A DNA stretch of 49,418 bases. Origin: Magnetovibrio sp. (lineage in GTDB: Bacteria > Pseudomonadota > Alphaproteobacteria > Rhodospirillales > Casp-alpha2). Numbering within the stretch: position 1 is the stretch's first letter; each line of letters opens with the position of its first letter. The DNA is taken from assembly GCA_002709525.1 (NCBI GenBank), contig PARE01000060.1:1-49418 (forward strand). Direction: 5' to 3'. A model generated the notes under the pieces. The model was not told the origin of the DNA, did no database searches, and saw only the letters and a list, made by a program, of their open reading frames with translations. Positions 25,921-34,490 of this stretch are shown one piece after another. A program made the translations under genes and the position numbers.

Positions 25921-26922
25921 ATGGATATAGGCTTTCGACATTGGTTTCATGTGCTGGGAACTTTTGTATTTATAAGCTTCTCAAGTACATACGTTTTGGC
26001 AAAAGAGGTGTTATTCGTCCATCCACCAGACGGGTGGCGGTTGAACTTCGAAACTGATATCGCCGATATTCGTTTTCTTGAATATTTTCCTAAGGGGGAG
26101 TCGCCCCGAACTTGGACGGAAATGATCACCATCCAATTCATTGACAATACGAGAGGGCTAAACCCGTTCGCACTTGCAAATAATTTGCGCGCACGATTTG
26201 TCACCGGGTGCGGCCGCCAAATCATTCGTGGCCCAGAGCGGTTCAACATGAATGGTTACCTTGCTGTCCGCCTCTATGTGGAGTGTGACGAGCCCAGCAT
26301 CATTGAAGAGCCGAGCATAAGGGAGTTTCCGCGGCACGAAGTAATGGCCTTTCAAATTATCCAGGGGCGGCGGAATCTTTATTTGATCGAACGCGCATGG
26401 CGCGGGCGAACACGGATCGTGCCAAACTCACCTTATGGGCGCGATGATGTTTGGGGGTGGGATGGATTTTGGCACAACATTGAGGTTTGTGATTCCGAGG
26501 ATCGGGCGCGGGCGTGTTTTGGCTTCGGTCTTCTATCCCCAGAGGAAGTGACGATCTTCATGTCCCAAGAGGATCCCGCCCTTCCCTATGGGTGTGATTA
26601 TTTTCGCGTCTTATCAATCTTGCCTAATACGGCACAAGCAATTCAGCCAACACTGGTGGTGCCATTGAAACTAGACTCGGGCTCGTTCGGCCGTACAAAC
26701 CGCGAACAAAACTTGATCAGCCATCTTGTCTCAGCGTACGTGGCAAATATACCCGTGGCAGTGATCGTTTCCATGGCAGGACGCGCGTTATCCAATATAT
26801 TCTCAACAGACGCCGCCAAGGCTAGACGGGACACGAACACCATTGTCAGCCTGCTGGTTGCTAGCGGTGTCACGCCAGATCGCGTTCATCAGGCGTTGAA
26901 CGCGGACTGCCCAGGAGGATAG
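25921..26922 (+). CDS. exported protein of unknown function
   Basis: A 333-residue protein from ATG 25921, chosen because it gives a neat Sec signal peptide (about residues 1-28, MDIGFRHWFHVLGTFVFISF then a VLA-K cleavage site) with CAAGGG upstream. A TTG at 25846 with AGGAAGG before it would add 25 residues and bury the signal. The mature N-terminal half is mixed beta-type with HPPDGWRLNF, WTEMITIQFIDN and CDEPSII. There are at least six cysteines (for example VCDSEDRARACFGFG), compatible with periplasmic disulfides. The C-terminal third is more helical (VAVIVSMAGRALSNIF). I do not recognise a family. It is convergent with parE, 24 bases away. Confidence 0.65.
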   Translation: MDIGFRHWFHVLGTFVFISFSSTYVLAKEVLFVHPPDGWRLNFETDIADIRFLEYFPKGESPRTWTEMITIQFIDNTRGLNPFALANNLRARFVTGCGRQIIRGPERFNMNGYLAVRLYVECDEPSIIEEPSIREFPRHEVMAFQIIQGRRNLYLIERAWRGRTRIVPNSPYGRDDVWGWDGFWHNIEVCDSEDRARACFGFGLLSPEEVTIFMSQEDPALPYGCDYFRVLSILPNTAQAIQPTLVVPLKLDSGSFGRTNREQNLISHLVSAYVANIPVAVIVSMAGRALSNIFSTDAAKARRDTNTIVSLLVASGVTPDRVHQALNADCPGG

Positions 26923-26946
26923 GTCACCTTTTAAAGACGCGAGAGA

Positions 26947-29019
26947 CTAGACGTCTAAATCTTCAACCAGGCTGGCGTTTTCCTGAATGTACTTAAAACG
27001 CTTTTCAGGATTCTTTCCCATCAGACTGTCAACAAGTCGAGCCGTCTCTTTGGCCTCAAGGATTTCTCTATCCGTACGACCAGCCGGGATCGTGACCCGT
27101 ACTAAAATCCGCTGCGCCGGATCCATAGTTGTTTCTTTAAGTTGCTTGGGCGGCATTTCGCCCAATCCCTTGAAACGGTTGATCTCTACCTTACCGCGCC
27201 CTGTAAAGACCGTTTCCATCAGCTCGTCTTTGTGCGCATCGTCGCGCGCATACATAGACTTTGAACCTTGATTGATTCGATAAAGTGGTGGCATGGCGAG
27301 ATAAAGGTGACCGGAATCCACCAACCCTGGCATCTCTTGAAAGAAGAAGGTCATCAACAATGAGGAAATATGGGCGCCGTCGACGTCGGCATCGGTCATG
27401 ATAATGACCTTGTCATAGCGAAGGTCATCCTCCATGAACGCCTCGCCCAAGCCACATCCCAAAGCTTCAATCATGTCGGACAGCTCTTGATTGGCGCGCA
27501 TTTTGTCGGCGGTGGCTGTGGCAACATTTAAAATCTTTCCGCGCAGTGGCAGGACGGCCTGGGTCTCACGGTTCCGCGCCTGCTTCGCCGATCCCCCCGC
27601 GGAGTCACCCTCGACGATAAACAATTCGGTGCCTTGCGGGGTGGTTCGGGTACAATCCGAGAGCTTACCGGGAAGGCGGAGTTTTCGGGTTGCGGATTGG
27701 CGTTTTGTTTGTTTCTGCGCACGCCGCTTCAAACGGATTTCCGCCCGCTCAATGACGTGCTCTAATAGCGCTTTTGCAGCATCAGGCGCCCCAGACAACC
27801 AATGGTCAAAATGATCACGGACAGCATTTTCGACTAGTTTCTGTGCCTCCACCGTGGATAGCTTGTCCTTAGTTTGGCCCTGGAATTGCGGATCGGTGAT
27901 AAACACAGACAACATGGCCAAGGTGCCCCCAACCACGTCGTCACCACTGAGCTTGGCCGCTTGTTTGTTACCGACGAGCTCCCCGTAAGCGCGCAGTCCT
28001 TTGGTTAGCGCGCCGCGCAAACCCAACTCGTGGGTGCCACCCAATGGGGTCGGCACTGTATTACAATAAGAGTTAAAAAATGGATATTCGTCTATCGGCC
28101 AGGCGACAGCCCATTCCACCTTGCCCGATCCGCCGTTCATCTTTGATTGGCCGGCGAATGACTGCGGCGTAATAGTCTTTCGCTCGCCGAGGACGCTAAC
28201 TAGATAGTCAGACAAGCCGCCTGGAAAATGCAATATACCTTTAGCAGGTGTCTCATCGCCAAAAGTCAGCAGCGTTTCGTCGCATGTCCAGCGAATTTCG
28301 ACTCCGCGAAACAAGTAAGCCTTGGACCGCGCCATCCGATAGAGCGTTGCCGGCTTGAAATGATTACGTGACCCAAAAATCTTCGCGTCAGGATGGAAAT
28401 TAATAGTGGTGCCGCGACGGTTCCGGACCGTGCCAACATCCTTTAAAGGTCCGTCGGGAACGCCGCGCTTGTAGGTCTGACGCCACATGTTCTGATCACG
28501 TGCCACCTCCACGGTCAACCGATCGGCTAAAGCGTTTACCACCGACAAACCAACACCGTGCAGTCCACCCGAGGTTTCGTATACTTCACCCGAAAATTTA
28601 CCGCCGGAGTGAAGGGTCGTCAGTATTACTTCCAGGGCCGACTTATCCTTAAACTTAGGATGCGGATCTATGGGAATACCGCGGCCATTGTCGGCAATAG
28701 TCAGTGACTGATCGGCATTAAGTTCAATGTGAATGTGACTGGCATGGCCAGTCACGGCCTCGTCCATGGAATTGTCGAGGATCTCCGCTGCCAGATGATG
28801 AAGCGCGTGGTCATCCGTGCCACCAATGTACATGCCGGGTCGACGGCGCACCGGCTCCAAGCCCTCCAATACCTCAATGTCTTTCGCGGAATAACTACCG
28901 CCAATCTTTTTTGCCGCCGATGTCATCTTACCAGAAGTTTTTGCGACCTTCTTTCTCGGAGTGGTTGTGGATTTTTTTTCTAGGGGCTGATCGCCCTCTT
29001 TAAAAAGCTCGGTTTGCAT
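26947..29019 (-). CDS. parE: DNA topoisomerase IV subunit B
   Basis: A 690-residue type IIA topoisomerase ATPase subunit, partner of ParC, for decatenation of replicated chromosomes. A lysine/threonine-rich tail of about 45 residues precedes YSAKDIEVLEGLEPVRRRPG. The GHKL ATP site has EILDNSMDEAVTGHA and DNGRGIPID. The TOPRIM domain has VEGDSAGGSAKQARNRETQ; the QARNRE form and the length favour ParE over GyrB. DADVDGAHISSLL holds the metal aspartates, and the C-terminus has INRFKGLGEMPPKQLKET. GGAAA precedes the ATG. parC is not in the window. Confidence 0.95.
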   Translation of the reverse strand: MQTELFKEGDQPLEKKSTTTPRKKVAKTSGKMTSAAKKIGGSYSAKDIEVLEGLEPVRRRPGMYIGGTDDHALHHLAAEILDNSMDEAVTGHASHIHIELNADQSLTIADNGRGIPIDPHPKFKDKSALEVILTTLHSGGKFSGEVYETSGGLHGVGLSVVNALADRLTVEVARDQNMWRQTYKRGVPDGPLKDVGTVRNRRGTTINFHPDAKIFGSRNHFKPATLYRMARSKAYLFRGVEIRWTCDETLLTFGDETPAKGILHFPGGLSDYLVSVLGERKTITPQSFAGQSKMNGGSGKVEWAVAWPIDEYPFFNSYCNTVPTPLGGTHELGLRGALTKGLRAYGELVGNKQAAKLSGDDVVGGTLAMLSVFITDPQFQGQTKDKLSTVEAQKLVENAVRDHFDHWLSGAPDAAKALLEHVIERAEIRLKRRAQKQTKRQSATRKLRLPGKLSDCTRTTPQGTELFIVEGDSAGGSAKQARNRETQAVLPLRGKILNVATATADKMRANQELSDMIEALGCGLGEAFMEDDLRYDKVIIMTDADVDGAHISSLLMTFFFQEMPGLVDSGHLYLAMPPLYRINQGSKSMYARDDAHKDELMETVFTGRGKVEINRFKGLGEMPPKQLKETTMDPAQRILVRVTIPAGRTDREILEAKETARLVDSLMGKNPEKRFKYIQENASLVEDLDV

Positions 29020-29733
29020 GGAATTTTCCGATTTCTTCGTCTTTCCGACGCATCTATCCTAATCAACGGGGCCCGGACCCGACAAGCCTGATAATGTGCT
29101 TATTTCAAATAATATGCACAATATATTGTGGAGATCTCGTTAACTGCAGGGAAAAGGAGTGGCAGCACACGTAACGTCATAGAGACGGAGGCAGATAAAG
29201 AGGCCAATCTTGGAGGGCCACACGGTAATCTTCAGCTTGATAGACTTAGACAAGACGGCAACCAAGTGTCGGGGATCATCTTCCGATGTGGTCAGCTTGC
29301 AGTCATGTTACCACAAGAAACGCGTACCCTGAGAACGCTAAGGCCATCACGGCCACAAGATCACGAAAGAAGGTCACAGTGTGCATATTTTGCTCTCCGG
29401 AAGGCTTGATCAATAGATAGAACATAATAAGAACATATATTGTATATTAATGCAACATTTATAATATCAGCAGTCAAACCTTTGAATCCGATATGGCTTT
29501 GGCGGTTACCATAAAACGTATGTTTTCCTATATTTCCCCGATTTACCTCATGACCAGCCCCACAGAAATTTGACATGTTTATTATACGTTTTCATTTGAT
29601 AGCCTTCAGTATCATGAGATTCAGCTCTTCCGCGAAGCAGGTGGCCACATCCATGGTGTATCATTAGAATAATAAGTTAGTAGCAATCTAGTTTTACCTT
29701 GCACCTCCCAGACCGTCGTTCAGGCAGGACATG
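29020..29733. other. 714-base AT-rich intergenic region upstream of parE
   Basis: The left end must contain the parE promoter (minus strand). It holds a perfect 14-base palindrome (29117-29130), and ATATATTGT recurs near 29435. A GTG-started frame at 29128-29409 (plus) encodes 93 polar residues without a recognised domain. I see no tRNA. The rest looks non-coding and distinctly AT-rich near 29420-29640. Confidence 0.45.
29117..29130. repeat. perfect 14-base palindrome, possible operator
   Basis: CACAATATATTGTG is its own reverse complement and lies 98 bases upstream of the parE start. Such a site would suit a homodimeric regulator, but no regulator gene is adjacent and its role is unknown. 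Confidence 0.4.
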
Positions 29734-29761
29734 AAAAAGGCCGCCTCGGAGAGCGGCCTTT
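29734..29761 (-). terminator. intrinsic terminator of glnB-glnA
   Basis: Read on the minus strand, AAAGGCCGC, an eight-base loop and GCGGCCTTT form a perfect nine-pair stem that continues into a T-run. It lies 22 bases beyond the glnA stop. This is the clearest rho-independent terminator in the window. Confidence 0.88.
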
Positions 29762-29783
29762 CTCACAAATGGCAAGTGCCGTG

Positions 29784-31205
29784 TTATGATGAATAATACA
29801 TCTGGAACTCCACCGGGTGCGGCGTGTGTTCAAAATTGAAGATCTCTTCCCATTTCAAATCCATGTAAGCGTCGATCTGGTCGTCCGAAAACACGTCTCC
29901 CTTTTTGAGGAAGTCTCGATCGGCATCAAGACTCTCCATAGCTTCACGGAGTGAGCCGCAAACAGTCGGGACATTGGACAATTCTTCTGGTGGCAGGTCG
30001 TAGAGATCCTTGTCCATGGCGTCGCCCGGATTAATCTTGTTCTGTATGCCGTCTAGACCCGCCAGCATCATAGCCGAGAACGCAAGGTAGGGGTTAGCCA
30101 TGGCGTCCGGAAAACGGACTTCTACACGCTTGCCGTTGGGCGAATTGGAGAACGGAATTCGACAACTAGCCGAGCGGTTGCGAGCCGAATAAGCCAGCAG
30201 AACCGGCGCCTCAAAACCCGGGATCAGCCGCTTGTAGCTGTTTGTAGTCGGGTTAGTAAAGGCATTGATAGCTTTGGCGTGCATAATGATTCCGCCGATA
30301 TAGTGTAACGCCGTTTCCGAAAGGTCGGCGTAACTCGAACCAGCGAAAGTTGGCTTTCCATCCTTCCAGATAGACTGATGCGTGTGCATCCCTGATCCGT
30401 TATCACCGGCCACTGGCTTAGGCATGAAAGTCGCTGTTTTGCCGTAAGTGTGGGCCGTCATTTGGGTACAATACTTGTAGATCTGTAGATTGTCGGCAGC
30501 ACGCACGAGGGTCGAAAAGGTCATCCCGAGTTCGTGCTGTGAGGGCGCCACCTCATGGTGGTGCTTATCCATGTTCAGACCCATTTCTTGCATGACAGTG
30601 ACCATCTCGGCGCGGAGATCATGTGCGCTGTCAACCGGTGGAACCGGGAAATAGCCTCCCTTGATGCCTGGGCGGTGACCCAAGTTGCCCTCGCTAAACA
30701 TCTTACCCGTTACATATGGGCCCTCTTCCGATTCGAACTCGAAGAAGGTGGAATTCATCTGCACGTCGAAGCGCACATCGTCGAAGACGAAAAATTCCGC
30801 CTCGGAACCAAAGTAAGCCGTGTCGCCGATACCAGTAGAGCCCAAATAGGCCTCCGCTTTCTTTGCAACCGAGCGCGGGTCGCGACCGTAGGGCTGACCA
30901 GTAGTCGGTTCCATGATGTCGCAAAACATGATCATGGAAGGTTGTGCCGCAAATGGGTCCATTACGGCAGTCGAAGCATCGGGGATTAGCGCCATGTCGG
31001 ACTCGTTGATAGCCTTCCAGCCAGCAATGGAGGAGCCGTCGAACATAATGCCGTCGACAAAGCTGTCATCTTCGATGAAATCAGAGCACATGGTGAGGTG
31101 CTGCCATTTGCCGCGTGGGTCGGTGAAGCGCAGGTCGACGAAGGGAATGTCCTCGTCTTTTAGAGCCTTCAGGACGTCGGCGGGAGGTTTGCAATCTAGA
31201 GCCAT
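29784..31205 (-). CDS. glnA: glutamine synthetase type I
   Basis: A 473-residue GS-I subunit that makes glutamine from glutamate, ammonia and ATP; twelve subunits form the enzyme. [17 protein letters not shown] and [17 protein letters not shown] are the N-terminal beta-grasp and first active-site segments. [29 protein letters not shown] and [15 protein letters not shown] carry metal and substrate ligands. [13 protein letters not shown] closes the active site. The adenylylation site is Tyr402 in [11 protein letters not shown], so GlnE control is expected. It follows glnB by 78 bases and ends at a strong terminator. Confidence 0.98.
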   Translation of the reverse strand: MALDCKPPADVLKALKDEDIPFVDLRFTDPRGKWQHLTMCSDFIEDDSFVDGIMFDGSSIAGWKAINESDMALIPDASTAVMDPFAAQPSMIMFCDIMEPTTGQPYGRDPRSVAKKAEAYLGSTGIGDTAYFGSEAEFFVFDDVRFDVQMNSTFFEFESEEGPYVTGKMFSEGNLGHRPGIKGGYFPVPPVDSAHDLRAEMVTVMQEMGLNMDKHHHEVAPSQHELGMTFSTLVRAADNLQIYKYCTQMTAHTYGKTATFMPKPVAGDNGSGMHTHQSIWKDGKPTFAGSSYADLSETALHYIGGIIMHAKAINAFTNPTTNSYKRLIPGFEAPVLLAYSARNRSASCRIPFSNSPNGKRVEVRFPDAMANPYLAFSAMMLAGLDGIQNKINPGDAMDKDLYDLPPEELSNVPTVCGSLREAMESLDADRDFLKKGDVFSDDQIDAYMDLKWEEIFNFEHTPHPVEFQMYYSS

Positions 31206-31283
31206 TTTTGATTTCCCTTCATCGGTAAGTAATAGTGTTGCAACGCTCTGGACATGTAGTCCACGGTTTCTCCGAGGCGTTTT

Positions 31284-31682
<399 letters not shown>

Positions 31683-31694
31683 TCACGCGTAAAC

Positions 31695-31709
31695 GCAGGG
31701 ATCATGCCA
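31695..31709 (-). promoter_or_regulatory. sigma-54 (-24/-12) promoter of glnB-glnA
   Basis: On the minus strand TGGCATGATCCCTGC matches the RpoN consensus TGGCACG-N4-TTGC at nine of eleven fixed positions, with the invariant GG and GC exactly spaced. It ends 72 bases before the glnB ATG, leaving a leader of roughly 60 bases. This fits NtrC-controlled nitrogen regulation. Confidence 0.72.
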
Positions 31710-32044
31710 AAATCCAGTTCAAAAATTATTGTATTTAAGTCAATTAGTTAGTGAATCACTTGGTGATTTGAGAATATTGCCACGCATCACAATTGCTTAA
31801 TTTTTTGGCATTTGCCCATATGGCGATCATCAGCCCGCCTAAACGGTGATGCAACCCTCCCCCAGCACACAGCCCTTCTCTGAATTTCCTATCCTCACTA
31901 GTCAGAGATTCACCATGTGCCCCGTTGCCAACGATACCGAAGTGTCCGCACTCCTCAATGACAAGCTGGCATAAATTGGTTGCGAGGCGATATATACGTG
32001 CCGCTCGTCTGGCCACTACACCGCTTGGCCTTTTGGTGGTGGGC
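31710..32044. other. intergenic region upstream of the glnB promoter
   Basis: It holds a perfect six-base palindrome AATCAC-TTG-GTGATT (31754-31768), about 50 bases upstream of the -24 element, where an activator could bind; it does not clearly match an NtrC site. A minus-strand frame runs through from the end of the aminotransferase gene but has no family character. Nothing else is recognised. Confidence 0.45.
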
Positions 32045-33208
32045 CTAAAGAGACGCTTTAATACGCTCAATAGCGGTTAGAATATTCTCCTCAGAGTTGG
32101 CGTACGAAAACCGCAAGTAGCCCTCGCCCTGGACGCCGAAGCTAGTGCCGGCAATCAGCGCCACACCGGCCTGGCTAAGAAGTCGGTCTTGCAGCTCCTG
32201 GGCCGAGAATTGGGTTCCCGAAATGTTAGGAAAGGCATAGAAGGCGCCCGAGGGTTCAACACAGGAAAAGCCAGGAATCTCGTTTAGTTCACGCATTATA
32301 ACCTGTCGGCGCTCGTCAAAGGCGGCAACCATTTCATCCACAGCATCTTGCGGGCCAGTTAGCGCAGCGACGCCAGCAAACTGAGCCGCGGCATTGACGC
32401 ACGAGTGGCAATTTATTGAAAGCCGCGTAGCTGACGCGATTAGGTCCTTTGGCCAGACCCCATAGCCCATACGCCAGCCGGTCATGGCATAGGTCTTTGA
32501 CCAACCGTTGAGTACGATCAGCCGATCTCTGAGGCTCTCATATTCAAGCATGCTCACATGTTCTCGGTCGTCGTAAAGCAGTCTGTCGTAGATTTCATCC
32601 GACATCACCGTCACGTGTGGATGTTGCTCTAGACCGGCCGCCAATTTGTCCAATTCCTCGCGAGGCACGTAACCTCCCGTGGGGTTGGACGGGCTGTTTA
32701 TGACAAGAAGGCGCGTGGCCGGCGTAATTAAATCGAGAACCTCGTCCGCAGAGAAAGAAAAATTGTTCGCTTCATGAAGCGCCATGGGCACGGGTTTGGC
32801 CCCGGTGAAGTTAATTACGCTCTCATAGATCGGGAAGCCCGGATTGGGGTAGATGATCTCGGTCCCTTGCTCGCCAAACATAACAATGGCGAAGAACATG
32901 GTCACCTTGCCACCGGGCACGATCATGATCTGATCGGGATCAATGTTAACGTCGCGCCGTTCCGCGATATCGGCGGCTACAGCCTCGCGGCACTCGATGA
33001 TGCCGTTCGCCGGCGTATAGCCGTGATGGCCGTCGCGGAGTGCCTTAACCGCAGCATCAACAATGTGGTCAGGTGTTTTGAAGTCCGGCTGACCGATGCC
33101 GAGGTTGATAATGTCCTTGCCTTCGGCAGACAACTTATTGGCCCGAGCCAGAACCTCAAACGCCGACTCGGTGCCAAGTCGATCCATGGCGGCGACCATT
33201 TTAATCAT
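32045..33208 (-). CDS. PLP-dependent aminotransferase class I/II (aspartate aminotransferase-like)
   Basis: A 387-residue protein from ATG 33208, chosen for GGAGAG six bases upstream. INLGIGQPDFKTPDH and GYTPANGIIECREAVA are the N-terminal class I signature. MIVPGGKVTMFFAI holds the PLP phosphate site, NSPSNPTGGY the catalytic Asn region, and NGWSKTYAMTGWRMGYGV the Schiff-base Lys. The C-terminal GEGYLRFSYA contains the substrate carboxylate Arg. It most likely uses aspartate or another amino acid with 2-oxoglutarate. The start is divergent from a second aminotransferase 101 bases away. Confidence 0.92.
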   Translation of the reverse strand: MIKMVAAMDRLGTESAFEVLARANKLSAEGKDIINLGIGQPDFKTPDHIVDAAVKALRDGHHGYTPANGIIECREAVAADIAERRDVNIDPDQIMIVPGGKVTMFFAIVMFGEQGTEIIYPNPGFPIYESVINFTGAKPVPMALHEANNFSFSADEVLDLITPATRLLVINSPSNPTGGYVPREELDKLAAGLEQHPHVTVMSDEIYDRLLYDDREHVSMLEYESLRDRLIVLNGWSKTYAMTGWRMGYGVWPKDLIASATRLSINCHSCVNAAAQFAGVAALTGPQDAVDEMVAAFDERRQVIMRELNEIPGFSCVEPSGAFYAFPNISGTQFSAQELQDRLLSQAGVALIAGTSFGVQGEGYLRFSYANSEENILTAIERIKASL

Positions 33209-33309
33209 CGATCTCTCTCCGTCTTTTCGTTCGCTGGTCGGCACTCTATGTTAGCGATCGTATTTGAGCAACGGGGTTGACCCCTTGGAAAAGCTTAAGG
33301 GAAGCCTGC

Positions 33310-34467
33310 ATGAAACCTATCAATTCCGTCCTGTCCAGTTACGGCGTCACAGTATTTGAGACTATGTCCCGCCTCGCCATGGATATGGGCGCCATTAACC
33401 TTGGGCAGGGTTTTCCCGATGACAACGGGCCGGAGAACCTAAGAGTCAAAGCCGCTGAGGCAGTCATCGAAGGGCCAAACCAATATCCACCTATGCTCGG
33501 CATCCCAGAATTGCGCCAGGCGGTAGCGGCACATAACAAGCGCTTTTACGGCCTGGACGTCGATTGGGAAACGGAGACCATGGTTACCTGCGGTGCTACA
33601 GAAAGCCTCACCGATTGCATCCTGGCGCTGATCGAGCCTGGCGATGAGGTGGTGCTCATCGAGCCCCTTTATGATAGCTACCTTCCCATGGTGCGTAGGG
33701 CCGGAGGGGTCCCTAAGCTGGTCCGCGTGGAGCCACCACATTGGGAACTACCGCGCGCCGCCCTGGCCGACGCCTTTTCCAATAGGACCAAGATGATCTT
33801 GCTTAATACACCCCAAAACCCCGCAGCCAAGGTCTATGGCCACGACGAACTCAAGTTTATTGCCGACCTTGTGATAAAACACGATGCCTATGCCGTTTGC
33901 GACGAGGTCTATGAACATATCGTCTTCGATGGAGCGCAACACATTCCATTGATGACGTTGCCCGACATGCGCGATCGCTGCGTACGCATCGGCTCGGCAG
34001 GTAAGACTTTCTCCATGACAGCCTGGAAAGTTGGCTACGTGACCGCCCCGGCGAACCTCTTAAGCGCCATCGCCAAAGCACATCAGTTCGTCACCTTCAC
34101 CACGCCAACAAACCTGCAGCGCGCTGTGGCAATGGGCCTGGAACAAGAAGACAGCTATTTCGCCAGTCTCCGCGCCACGCAGGAAGCGAAGCGCGACCGC
34201 ATCCGCGACGCCTTAGAGGACGCGGGATTTAAAACACTGCATACGGCAGGCACCTATTTTCTATCTGTCGATATCCGATCGGTAGGGTTTGAGGATGGCG
34301 ACGAAGCATTTTGCGAACATATAATCCGCGAGGCCGGTGTTGCCGCCATACCCTTGAGCGCCTTTTATCAAGAAAACGGCCAACCCGACTTTGTCCGCTT
34401 CTGTTTCTGCAAGCAAGACAGCGTTCTAGACGAGGCCGCGGCACGCCTAAAAAACCATTTTTCCTGA
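33310..34467 (+). CDS. PLP-dependent aminotransferase class I/II (YbdL / kynurenine aminotransferase-like)
   Basis: A 385-residue protein from ATG 33310 with AAGGGA a few bases upstream. FETMSRLAMDMGAINLGQGF and the following PDDNGPENLR are characteristic of the methionine/kynurenine aminotransferase branch (YbdL, KAT). VTCGATESLTDCILAL, NTPQNPAAKVY and IGSAGKTFSMTAWKVGYV (Lys in GKTF) give the PLP site; the C-terminal PDFVRFCFCKQD holds the substrate-binding Arg. It probably transaminates a hydrophobic or sulfur amino acid with a 2-oxo acid. The ThDP enzyme gene begins 23 bases after its stop, so they form an operon. Confidence 0.92.
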   Translation: MKPINSVLSSYGVTVFETMSRLAMDMGAINLGQGFPDDNGPENLRVKAAEAVIEGPNQYPPMLGIPELRQAVAAHNKRFYGLDVDWETETMVTCGATESLTDCILALIEPGDEVVLIEPLYDSYLPMVRRAGGVPKLVRVEPPHWELPRAALADAFSNRTKMILLNTPQNPAAKVYGHDELKFIADLVIKHDAYAVCDEVYEHIVFDGAQHIPLMTLPDMRDRCVRIGSAGKTFSMTAWKVGYVTAPANLLSAIAKAHQFVTFTTPTNLQRAVAMGLEQEDSYFASLRATQEAKRDRIRDALEDAGFKTLHTAGTYFLSVDIRSVGFEDGDEAFCEHIIREAGVAAIPLSAFYQENGQPDFVRFCFCKQDSVLDEAAARLKNHFS

Positions 34468-34490
34468 GCCAACAGAAGAGGAGTAACCCC

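Noticed and set aside
25758-26057. 99-codon plus-strand frame overlapping the exported protein
   Set aside because: Overlaps the signal-peptide gene in another frame, with no RBS or motif.
29128-29409. 93-codon plus-strand frame in the AT-rich region
   Set aside because: GTG start inside a palindrome, no domain and no conserved-looking segment; kept only as part of the intergenic description.
30555-30989. 144-codon plus-strand frame
   Set aside because: Antisense to glnA; shadow of a highly conserved gene.
31756-32070. 104-codon minus-strand frame after the aminotransferase
   Set aside because: Starts inside the aminotransferase gene out of frame; no RBS or family character.
32774-33280. 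168-codon plus-strand frame
   Set aside because: Antisense to the aminotransferase N-terminus; no RBS or domain.
34311-34490. 60-codon N-terminal extension of the ThDP enzyme
   Set aside because: It overlaps the aminotransferase gene, is Arg/Pro-rich and has no RBS, while ATG 34491 has a strong one.
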